The notes under the pieces are model-generated. The model did not search any database and had not been told where the DNA came from. It saw nothing but the letters and a program-made list of their open reading frames with translations. Shown here piece after piece: positions 4,423 through 10,750 of a stretch of 10,750 bases of DNA. The stretch comes from JAVBKP01 sp031553975 (GTDB lineage Bacteria; Bacillota; Clostridia; Peptostreptococcales; Anaerovoracaceae). Location of the stretch: NCBI GenBank assembly GCA_031553975.1, contig JAVBKP010000159.1, positions 1 through 10,750 on the forward strand, in the 5' to 3' direction. Each line of letters starts with the position of its first letter. Within the stretch, counting starts at the first letter, position 1. The position numbers and the translations under genes are program-made.

Positions 4423-7400
4423 GTTTTATCCTGTTTAACTGGTTGACTTCGCTGGCTCCTGGATCGTAGTCAATCGCCGCAATATTTGAGCGGTTATTGT
4501 ATTTTCTCAAAGCCTTAATCATGCCTTTTCCTGTTACGTGATTTGGTAGGCACGCAAAAGGCTGCAGACACACGATGTTTGTAACCCCTGTATCCATGAG
4601 TTCAATCATTTCACCTGTTAATAGCCATCCTTCTCCGCATTGATTGCCTAAGGATACAATGCGTTTGGCTTTTTCGGCTAGTTCATTTATTCTCAGGGGT
4701 GCCTCAAATTTCTCACTGTTTCTATATGCTTTTCTAGCAATATTTCTAAGCCCTTCCATTACGGCAATTCCAATTTTGTTTGATGCCATCACCTTATATG
4801 AACCTGACAGATGTAAGTAATTATACTCCTTAGAATACATTCCGTAAAGGAAAAAATCTGTGAGTCCTGGCACCACGGCTTCTCCACCTTCTCGTTCTAT
4901 GATGCTGACAATATCATTGTTAGCCGTCGGGTGGTATTTAACCAAAATCTCGCCTACCACACCTACTTTTGGTTTTTTTGCACCTGTTTTCTCTAATTTT
5001 TCAAAGTCTGAAATAATGGCCTTGATGTTGCGTCTAAAGGCTCTAAGGGTAGGTTTTTGTATCTCTACATTTATTTTTTCGGACCACTGTTCAAACAAAG
5101 CGTTTGCTGATCCAGCCACCTTTTCATATGGCCTAGTGGCGTATAGCACCTGCATGAATACATCACCATACAAAAGTCCCAAAATAAACTTTTTCGCAAG
5201 TGAAAATGTAATCTTAAACCCTGGATGTTTTTCAAGTCCTACATAGTTGGCAGATATAACTGGGATATGCTCCATTTTTAGTTCTATCAATGCTTTTCTC
5301 AGTAGTGCAATATAGTTGCTGGCACGGCAGCCGCCTCCTGTCTGAGATAAAACAACAGCTACTTTATTGATATCGTACTTGCCAGATTTCAGTGCCTCAA
5401 TGACTTGGCCTAATGCTACAATGGTTGGAAAACAAGCATCATTATTGATATGCTTTAGCCCCTCTTCTACGGCATTTTTATCCACTGATGGTAATAAAAC
5501 AAGGTTGTATCCCTCACTTTGCATGGCGGATTCCAAAAACTGGAAGTGCATCGGAGACATTTGTGGACAGAGAATGGTGTAGTCCTTTTTCATCTGCTCC
5601 GTGAACTGAACATGTTCAAAATCTGTACTTTTATGCTGAATTTTAAATAAGTTTGGATTCTTCTCTTGGGCTTCCATGGCCGCTTTTAGGGAACGTATCC
5701 TAATCTTAGCAGCACCTAGGTTATTCCCTTCGTCAATTTTAATCAATGTATACAATTTATTCTTAGGACGCAATATTTCTTCTACCTGATCCGTAGTCAC
5801 TGCATCAAGCCCACAGCCAAAAGATGTAAGCTGAATCATTTCAAGCTCTTTATATCTTCCCACCAGAGACGCGGCTTTGTATAGCCTAGAGTGGTACATC
5901 CATTGGTCTAGCACACGAAGTTTTCCTTCTGGTTTTGCCAGATGAGAAATGGAGTCTTCCGTTAGCACGGCCATGCCAAAAGACGTAATCAGCTTATCTA
6001 ATCCATGGTTGATCTCAGGATCTAAGTGGTATGGTCTTCCCGCCAAAACCACAGCCTTTTTACCATTTCTACGAACATATTTGATAATACGCAGGGCTTG
6101 CCTATGTACATCATTCTTAAAATGTTCATTTTCCTCTACAGCCGCCATTACAGCATCATTTATTTCGTCATAAGATATCCCCGCTCCTTGCATTTCTTCA
6201 TACATGCGCCTTGTCAGCTTTTCTTTATCATCATAGGGCAAGAATGGATGGTGAAACGTAACACCATTATCCGCAAAAATATCGTCCATGTTATTGGCAA
6301 TCACCTCCGGATAGGTAGCCACAACAGGGCAGTTGTAATGATTTGTCGCATTTTCGTCTTCCATATTTTCATGGTTAATCGATGGGTAAAATATTTCTTT
6401 AACCCCATTGTTTACAAGCCATTTAATATGTCCATGCACCAATTTTGCTGGATAACAAGCTGTATCGGATGATATGCTTTCCATGCCACTTTCATAGATT
6501 GGCTTTGAGGATTGTGGCGATAGGACCACCTCATATCCCAATTGTGTGAAAAGCCTAAACCAGAACGGATAGTTTTCATACATGTTCAGAACCCTTGGAA
6601 TACCAATCTTACCTCTTGTAGCTTCGGCTTCCTCGAGAGGAATATAATCAAACAATCGCTTATACTTGTAAGCAAATAAATTGTATGTGTCGTCATGGGC
6701 TTTTTCAAGACCTGCGCCTATTTCACATCGATTTCCTGTAGTGAATTTCTTACCACTAGAAAATTTGTTGATAGTTAAAAGACACCTATTCTCGCAACGA
6801 TTGCAACGTGCTGAACTAGCCACAGTGATAAAGTTCTCTAACTCTTCTTTATTTGCTATTGTAGAAACATCGTCTTCCATGTATCCTTCTTTTGATAGCA
6901 ACGCGGCACCATAAGCCCCCATGTTGCCCGAAATATCAGGACGAACCACTTCTTTTCCCATTACTTTTTCAATGCTTCGTAGCACTGCATTGTTTAGAAA
7001 GGTGCCACCTTGTACCACCACTTTGTCGCCAGCTTCGCCTACATCCCTGAGTTTAATCACTTTATATAAAGCGTTTTTGATGACAGAATAGGACAGCCCC
7101 GCAGAGATTTCTCCAATGGTAACCCCTTCTTTCTGTGCCTGCTTTACTTTTGAATTCATGAAAACCGTACATCTTGTGCCAAGGTCAACTGGTCTTGGGG
7201 CGAAAATCGCCTCTTTAGCGAAGGTAATTACATCAATGTTCATTGACTTGGCATATGTCTCTAAAAACGATCCACAGCCCGAAGAACAGGCTTCATTGAG
7301 CATTATATTTTGTATAACCCCATTGCTAACCTGCATACATTTCATGTCTTGACCACCGATATCAAGAATAAAATTCACACCTGGCAAGAAATAGTCTGCC

Positions 7401-8635
7401 GCTTTAAAGTGTGCCATGGTCTCAATCTCGCCATTGTCAACGGAAAATGCCGCTTTTATCAATGATTCACCATAACCAGTTACGGTAGACCTACCTATGA
7501 TCTTGCTCTGTCCATCAATTTGGTTTTCGTCTAGCAGGCTATAAATTTCAAGTAGCATCTTCCTCACAGTCTCTAGCGGATTCCCATTGTTATTCTCATA
7601 AAATAAGTAGACAAGCCTACCCAATTCATCAATCAAAGCCCCTTTGGTCGTAGTAGATCCTGCATCGATTCCTAAAAAAAGTTTTCCTTTAGCCGACTTG
7701 ATAGATGTTCTTGTTACAGCATTTTTCCCATGTCTATATAAAAATTCATCATATTCCCCTTGATTTGCAAAAAGAGGCTCCAAATACTCAGAAGTGTTTT
7801 CATTTGAATGTTGTGACTTGCTAATCTTTTCTATGATCTTGTTCAATTCTATCGGTTCACTTTTATCTGAAAGTAAAGCAGCTCCCATAGCGACATAATA
7901 CTGGGAGTTCTCTGGAAAAAACAGGTTTTCATCCTTAATCTTTAGGGTTTCTATAAATCGTTTTCTCAGCTCGGACAAAAAGTTAAGAGGTCCACCAAGG
8001 AATGCAATATTTCCTTTTATCTGTCTCCCACACGCAAGACCGCTGATGGTTTGATTCACTACAGCTTGAAAAATAGAGGCAGCAAGGTCTTCTTTTTTGG
8101 CCCCTTCGTTGATGAGAGGCTGTATATCTGTCTTGGCAAAAACACCACAGCGCGCAGCGATTGGATAGATTATGTTATGTTTTTTTGCAAGTTCGTTGAG
8201 TCCAGTAGCATCAGTATCAAGCAAGATAGCCATTTGATCTATAAAGGCTCCTGTACCGCCTGCACAAGTCCCATTCATCCGTTGCTCAATGCTGCCTTCA
8301 AAGAAGGTTATTTTGGCATCTTCTCCTCCTAATTCAATGGCAACATCTGTCTCTGGTATAAAAGTCTCTATTGCTTTGCTACAAGTAATTACCTCTTGTT
8401 CAAAAGGTATATTGAGCACCTTTGTCAATGATAGTCCACCAGAACCTGTAATAATAGGCCGTACTGTCAAATTCCCCACTTGATTATGTAAACCATCCAA
8501 AAGTTCTGTTGCCTTGGCAAAAATATTGGACATATGCCTTTCATAAACAGAAAATATTATTTTGTTTTCTTGATCTAATAGCACCACTTTTACGGTCGTG
8601 GAACCTACGTCAATTCCGAGTTTATAAAAACTCAT
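4385..8635 (-). CDS. Giant 2-hydroxyacyl-CoA dehydratase activase-type fusion protein
   Basis: The 1416-residue protein joins activator and dehydratase-like modules. Two ASKHA ATPase domains of the BadF/BadG/BcrA/BcrD type lie at about 5-260 and 319-585. Their phosphate motifs are GIDVGSTTVK (7-16) and GIDAGSTTTK (322-331). Each has the two cysteines that hold the bridging [4Fe-4S] cluster in activators such as HgdC: Cys124 and Cys163, then Cys450 and Cys489. A cysteine cluster CNRCENRC follows (611-618), with Cys637. The rest, about 675-1416, resembles the DUF2229 and HGD-D (dehydratase subunit) regions, with conserved-looking cysteines in DTACYPAK (727), FGCGLDAVTTDQ (941), NNDACFPT (1068), GGGCRASNY (1103), NQCGEGW (1333) and PFACLPNHVTGKG (1362). 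The family is known from anaerobes, but its substrate is unknown; ATP-driven electron transfer is inference. The ATG has GAGGTG 4 bases upstream. It follows rnpB and precedes yebC. Confidence 0.93.
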   Translation of the reverse strand: MSFYKLGIDVGSTTVKVVLLDQENKIIFSVYERHMSNIFAKATELLDGLHNQVGNLTVRPIITGSGGLSLTKVLNIPFEQEVITCSKAIETFIPETDVAIELGGEDAKITFFEGSIEQRMNGTCAGGTGAFIDQMAILLDTDATGLNELAKKHNIIYPIAARCGVFAKTDIQPLINEGAKKEDLAASIFQAVVNQTISGLACGRQIKGNIAFLGGPLNFLSELRKRFIETLKIKDENLFFPENSQYYVAMGAALLSDKSEPIELNKIIEKISKSQHSNENTSEYLEPLFANQGEYDEFLYRHGKNAVTRTSIKSAKGKLFLGIDAGSTTTKGALIDELGRLVYLFYENNNGNPLETVRKMLLEIYSLLDENQIDGQSKIIGRSTVTGYGESLIKAAFSVDNGEIETMAHFKAADYFLPGVNFILDIGGQDMKCMQVSNGVIQNIMLNEACSSGCGSFLETYAKSMNIDVITFAKEAIFAPRPVDLGTRCTVFMNSKVKQAQKEGVTIGEISAGLSYSVIKNALYKVIKLRDVGEAGDKVVVQGGTFLNNAVLRSIEKVMGKEVVRPDISGNMGAYGAALLSKEGYMEDDVSTIANKEELENFITVASSARCNRCENRCLLTINKFSSGKKFTTGNRCEIGAGLEKAHDDTYNLFAYKYKRLFDYIPLEEAEATRGKIGIPRVLNMYENYPFWFRLFTQLGYEVVLSPQSSKPIYESGMESISSDTACYPAKLVHGHIKWLVNNGVKEIFYPSINHENMEDENATNHYNCPVVATYPEVIANNMDDIFADNGVTFHHPFLPYDDKEKLTRRMYEEMQGAGISYDEINDAVMAAVEENEHFKNDVHRQALRIIKYVRRNGKKAVVLAGRPYHLDPEINHGLDKLITSFGMAVLTEDSISHLAKPEGKLRVLDQWMYHSRLYKAASLVGRYKELEMIQLTSFGCGLDAVTTDQVEEILRPKNKLYTLIKIDEGNNLGAAKIRIRSLKAAMEAQEKNPNLFKIQHKSTDFEHVQFTEQMKKDYTILCPQMSPMHFQFLESAMQSEGYNLVLLPSVDKNAVEEGLKHINNDACFPTIVALGQVIEALKSGKYDINKVAVVLSQTGGGCRASNYIALLRKALIELKMEHIPVISANYVGLEKHPGFKITFSLAKKFILGLLYGDVFMQVLYATRPYEKVAGSANALFEQWSEKINVEIQKPTLRAFRRNIKAIISDFEKLEKTGAKKPKVGVVGEILVKYHPTANNDIVSIIEREGGEAVVPGLTDFFLYGMYSKEYNYLHLSGSYKVMASNKIGIAVMEGLRNIARKAYRNSEKFEAPLRINELAEKAKRIVSLGNQCGEGWLLTGEMIELMDTGVTNIVCLQPFACLPNHVTGKGMIKALRKYNNRSNIAAIDYDPGASEVNQLNRIKLMMATAFKNLEK

Positions 8636-8645
8636 AATTCACCTC

Positions 8646-8670
8646 ATAAAAATAGAGCATGTGATGCTCT
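8646..8670 (-). terminator. Hairpin with U-tract between rnpB and the large gene
   Basis: On the minus strand AGAGCAT, loop CAC and ATGCTCT form a 7-bp perfect stem (8670-8654), followed by ATTTTTAT. It suits termination of the rnpB transcript. The stem is short, so readthrough is plausible. The U-tract abuts the GAGGTG ribosome site of the large gene, so any transcript that passes through carries the hairpin in its leader just before the start codon. Confidence 0.6.
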
Positions 8671-8671
8671 T

Positions 8672-8700
8672 ATTAAAATAGCTTTTATCAATAGTATCGA
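8672..8700 (-). promoter_or_regulatory. Possible weak promoter for the large gene
   Basis: TCGATA (8700-8695) and TTTAAT (8677-8672) on the minus strand are 17 bases apart, four and five matches to consensus. The -35 box overlaps the last strand of RNase P RNA stem P1. Transcripts would begin just before the 8654-8670 hairpin. Without it the large gene would depend on readthrough from rnpB. Confidence 0.3.
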
Positions 8701-9053
8701 GTAAATCTATAAGCCGAGTTCTGTATTAGACAATCATCTATCTAGGCGATATGTTACCATACCGCTCAAGCGACCTACCTACCGGGCAGCGACGAGCAAT
8801 CGCCTTTTATGCCCTATTTGGTCTTGCTTCAGGTGGGGTTTACATTGACGCAGACAGTTACCTGTCCACCGGTAAGCTCTTACCTCACCGTTTCACCATT
8901 TCTTTACCCGAAGGTAAAGTTGTTTATTTTCTGTTGCACTTTCCTTGAAGTCACCTTCACCGGACGTTATCCGGCACCCTGCTCTGTGAAGCTCGGACTT
9001 TCCTCGTGTTACCCCCATAAATGGAATCCCACGCGATTGTCTGATTTACTCGA
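8697..9053 (-). ncRNA. rnpB: RNase P RNA (apparently A type)
   Basis: This is the catalytic RNA of RNase P, which removes 5' leaders from tRNA precursors. On the minus strand the universal segment GAGGAAAGTCC (9005-8995) near the 5' end and ACAGAACTCGGCTTAT near the 3' end are both present. Internal segments such as GAGGTAAGAGCTTACCGG and AGCAAGACCAAATAGG fit the A-type core. The ends are set by stem P1, TCGAGTAAATC pairing with GATTTACTCGA (complementarity runs to 8695 and 9055), and by P2, AGACAATC (9042-9035) with GATTGTCT (8735-8728). A hairpin CTTTACC-TTCG-GGTAAAG (8919-8902) has a stable UUCG tetraloop and fits P12. The length of about 357 bases is typical. The gene starts about 20 bases after the TPR stop. 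Exact mature ends are uncertain by several bases. Confidence 0.96.
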
Positions 9054-9083
9054 TATAAACTAATTTTTAAGATTTTTATTCAA
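9054..9083 (-). promoter_or_regulatory. Candidate rnpB promoter overlapping the TPR gene end
   Basis: TTGAAT (9083-9078) and TTTATA (9059-9054) on the minus strand are 18 bases apart. The -35 box overlaps the stop codon of the TPR gene. The implied start, near 9047, would cut into the outer part of P1, which argues against this exact assignment. Transcription from the TPR gene promoter followed by processing is the alternative. Confidence 0.35.
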
Positions 9084-10497
9084 CTCTTAGGATCTTGAGC
9101 ATTTGACGCTCTTCCTCATATTTTAAATACACTGGATCTGTCGATATCTTATCCTCTAGGTTCATCTCTAACCCTTTAGCACGTTTAATATTAGCGTAAA
9201 AGCCTTCCATATTCCCAGCTTTCTCATTTATCTTGGCACACTTAAATACATGTTCCCAATTCTTAGGATCCATCTCCATAGCCCTTTCTATACTCTGCAT
9301 AGCCCTGATAAAATCGCCTTTTCCTGCATAGCATACACCAATATCTGCATAAGAATCTGAATATCTAGGATCAATTTGTAGCGCAGCCTCATAGTCAGCA
9401 ATGGCAAAATCAAACTGTCCGACATTTTGATACGCATCTGCTCTGGCAATGAAAATATCAATATTCCTCTCGCCCTTTTCAATAATACGTGTAAAATCTC
9501 CAATGGCACTCATATAATCGCCCAGTTGATATTCTGCAAGGGCTCTCGATCTTACAATAGCATCACGCATATCATCCCTAACACCTAGCTCTAACGCTTT
9601 GGCCAAGTCAGCTATGGCTGGCTCTGCATCACCTGCCCTTTGGGCACAAAGACCTCTATAAAAATAAGCATCGGCAGATTCAAGTCCCATACGAATTGCA
9701 TCATCGAATTCATCGTAAGCATCTGTATAATTATCTTGTTTGATTAATGCAATACCTTTATAAAAGTGAGCATTTTCATGGGCAGAGTTAAATTCTAGTA
9801 CTTTGTTTAATGCATCCACAGCCTCACTAATCTTATTCGCTTTTAACAAACAAATACCAAGATTATATGCGGCATCAATGTTTTTCCAGTTAAACATGAG
9901 AACTTTCGTATAATCCTCCGCTGCTCTAACAAACTGATCCGTCTGTTGATAGCAACGTCCACGGTTTAAGTGAGCCTGCTCTTGAGAGTCGTCAATTAAA
10001 ATAATTTTTGAATAATCATCTATAGCCATGGCAAAATTACTTGTTTTCTCATAACACAGAGCACGCCTCATATATAAATCTGTTGAGTTCTCGTTGATAT
10101 ACAAAGCATCTGAATAGTATTCCACAGCATCTGATATTCTGTCTAGTTCTTCAGCACATAGCCCCATGCAAAGAAGCACATCAAAGTCATTTGGTTCTCT
10201 TTCATGTGTCCTTTGTAAGTATTCCATCGCCTCATAATGCTGTTTCATCTTTGCAAAAGAAATTCCAGTATTACGAACAGCCTCATGGTTCTCCGGATCT
10301 CCCTCTAGGACTTTCCCATAGGCAGCTATTGCCATATCATACTTTCCATATTCAAACATCTTTTGTGCCGTAGCAAGTTCAGAATGCTTTCGCTTTTCTT
10401 TGTCCCGCCTTCTTCGTTCCTTATCCTCAACATATACAACTACACCAGCCACTATTCCTATTGCGAGTAAGATAATAACTATTATTACTAAGCCCAT
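9076..10497 (-). CDS. Membrane-anchored TPR-repeat protein
   Basis: The protein has 473 residues. An N-terminal hydrophobic segment (about 2-23, GLVIIVIILLAIGIVAGVVV) is followed by a strongly basic stretch (KERRRRDKEKRKH, 26-38), so it is probably a single-pass anchor with the bulk in the cytoplasm. From about 40 to 412 the protein is built of 34-residue tetratricopeptide units, roughly eleven, with the usual W/Y-x-x-G/A and A-x-x-x-[YF]-x-x-A-L spacing (for example AIDDYSKIILIDD, AIADYEAALQIDP). One unit near 309-344 is degenerate. A short non-repeat tail closes the protein. TPR scaffolds bind other proteins; no partner can be named. The ATG has AGAGGTG 5 bases upstream and a good promoter. 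Its stop lies about 20 bases before rnpB, with no terminator between them, so readthrough into rnpB is likely. Confidence 0.88.
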   Translation of the reverse strand: MGLVIIVIILLAIGIVAGVVVYVEDKERRRRDKEKRKHSELATAQKMFEYGKYDMAIAAYGKVLEGDPENHEAVRNTGISFAKMKQHYEAMEYLQRTHEREPNDFDVLLCMGLCAEELDRISDAVEYYSDALYINENSTDLYMRRALCYEKTSNFAMAIDDYSKIILIDDSQEQAHLNRGRCYQQTDQFVRAAEDYTKVLMFNWKNIDAAYNLGICLLKANKISEAVDALNKVLEFNSAHENAHFYKGIALIKQDNYTDAYDEFDDAIRMGLESADAYFYRGLCAQRAGDAEPAIADLAKALELGVRDDMRDAIVRSRALAEYQLGDYMSAIGDFTRIIEKGERNIDIFIARADAYQNVGQFDFAIADYEAALQIDPRYSDSYADIGVCYAGKGDFIRAMQSIERAMEMDPKNWEHVFKCAKINEKAGNMEGFYANIKRAKGLEMNLEDKISTDPVYLKYEEERQMLKILRVE

Positions 10498-10542
10498 ATT
10501 GGCACCTCTTATATTATTTTCTCATTACACTATACAATCTTT

Positions 10543-10571
10543 AGTATAACATATTTATTACATCTAGTAAA
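10543..10571 (-). promoter_or_regulatory. Promoter of the TPR-protein gene
   Basis: On the minus strand TTTACT (10571-10566) and TATACT (10548-10543) are 17 bases apart, and the -10 box has the TGn extension (TGTTATACT). The start would be near 10536, about 40 bases before the ATG. A second TATAGT follows 8 bases downstream of the -10 box. Confidence 0.6.
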
Positions 10572-10609
10572 TAATATTAGAATTTTTAAAAAAACAACTT
10601 ACCAATAGT

Positions 10610-10750
10610 CTATATGTGACAAAATGGATTTCCATTCACTTTTGATTTAATTATTTCAACTTTACCCTGTAACTTATTTTCCAGTTTTTTTGTCATATTG
10701 TCTATGAATAGCTTCTCTGTATGAAAATGCGTAGCATCTATTACTGCCAT
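10610..10750 (-). CDS. Nif3-like dinuclear metal protein, C-terminal end (cut by window edge)
   Basis: A 46-codon open stretch enters from the right edge and ends in TAG at 10612-10610. It reads AVIDATHFHTEKLFIDNM, then a lysine-rich helix, and ends VNGNPFCHI. This matches the C-terminus of the Nif3/YqfO family, in which the D-A-x-H-x-x-x-E segment supplies a histidine and a glutamate to the two-metal site; here these are the His of THF and the Glu of TEK. The closing NGNPF is also usual for the family. The ATG at the very edge (10750-10748) is probably an internal Met, since the domain needs several hundred more residues upstream. In Firmicutes this gene commonly follows sigA and trmK. The function is not settled; a GTP cyclohydrolase-like role has been proposed. 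The TPR gene promoter begins about 40 bases after its stop. Confidence 0.75.
   Translation of the reverse strand: MAVIDATHFHTEKLFIDNMTKKLENKLQGKVEIIKSKVNGNPFCHI

Noticed and set aside
6026..6472. Plus-strand open frame of 148 codons inside the large gene
   Set aside because: It is antisense to clearly conserved dehydratase-like coding sequence, has low-complexity composition and no ribosome site.
8751..9063. Two plus-strand open frames of 65 and 84 codons
   Set aside because: They lie antisense to the RNase P RNA and their sequence is fully explained by its conserved structure; no ribosome site or known protein.
10572..10609. Run of seven A residues (T on the minus strand) after the Nif3-like gene as a terminator
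   Set aside because: No stable hairpin could be found before the T-run.

Overview
The window looks like chromosomal core DNA from a low-G+C Gram-positive anaerobe, most likely a member of the Clostridia. The grounds are A+T-rich sequence with strong Shine-Dalgarno sites (GAGG/AGGAGG), sigma-A-type promoters, an RNase P RNA that looks like the A type, and a very large protein of the 2-hydroxyacyl-CoA dehydratase activase family, which is typical of strict anaerobes. No phage, CRISPR array, tRNA or intact insertion sequence was seen.

Layout. All genes lie on the minus strand except one, so transcription mostly runs from high to low coordinates. At the right edge is the C-terminal end of a Nif3-like metal protein (10610-10750). 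It is followed by a membrane-anchored TPR-repeat protein with its own promoter (9076-10497), then the RNase P RNA gene rnpB (about 8697-9053), which starts only about 20 bases after the TPR stop codon. A hairpin with a U-tract separates rnpB from a 1416-residue dehydratase-activase-type protein (4385-8635). A 153-base intergenic region then holds a duplicated copy of that gene's 3' end, an inverted repeat and a G/C-capped hairpin. After it come a YebC/TACO1-family gene (3506-4231), a YdeI/OmdA-family gene with its own promoter (2809-3402) and a small zinc-ribbon membrane protein (2330-2650).

The zinc-ribbon gene converges on the only plus-strand gene, a YczE-like membrane protein (1586-2251); a 10-bp perfect hairpin between them probably terminates transcription. 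The YczE-like gene is divergent from miaA (569-1504), the tRNA dimethylallyltransferase gene. miaA is followed after 18 bases by a tyrosine recombinase cut off by the left edge (1-550), probably in one operon.

Functional picture. Several genes concern RNA and translation: miaA (tRNA A37 prenylation), rnpB (tRNA 5' maturation) and the YebC-family protein. The rest are membrane or poorly characterised proteins. The most notable observations are three. The miaA promoter places the predicted transcription start on the ATG itself, suggesting a leaderless mRNA. The 3' end of the large dehydratase-activase gene is duplicated 82 bases downstream with only synonymous changes. A strong Shine-Dalgarno sequence upstream of the YebC gene has no start codon. 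I see no clear new multi-gene system; the large activase fusion is the least understood protein here.
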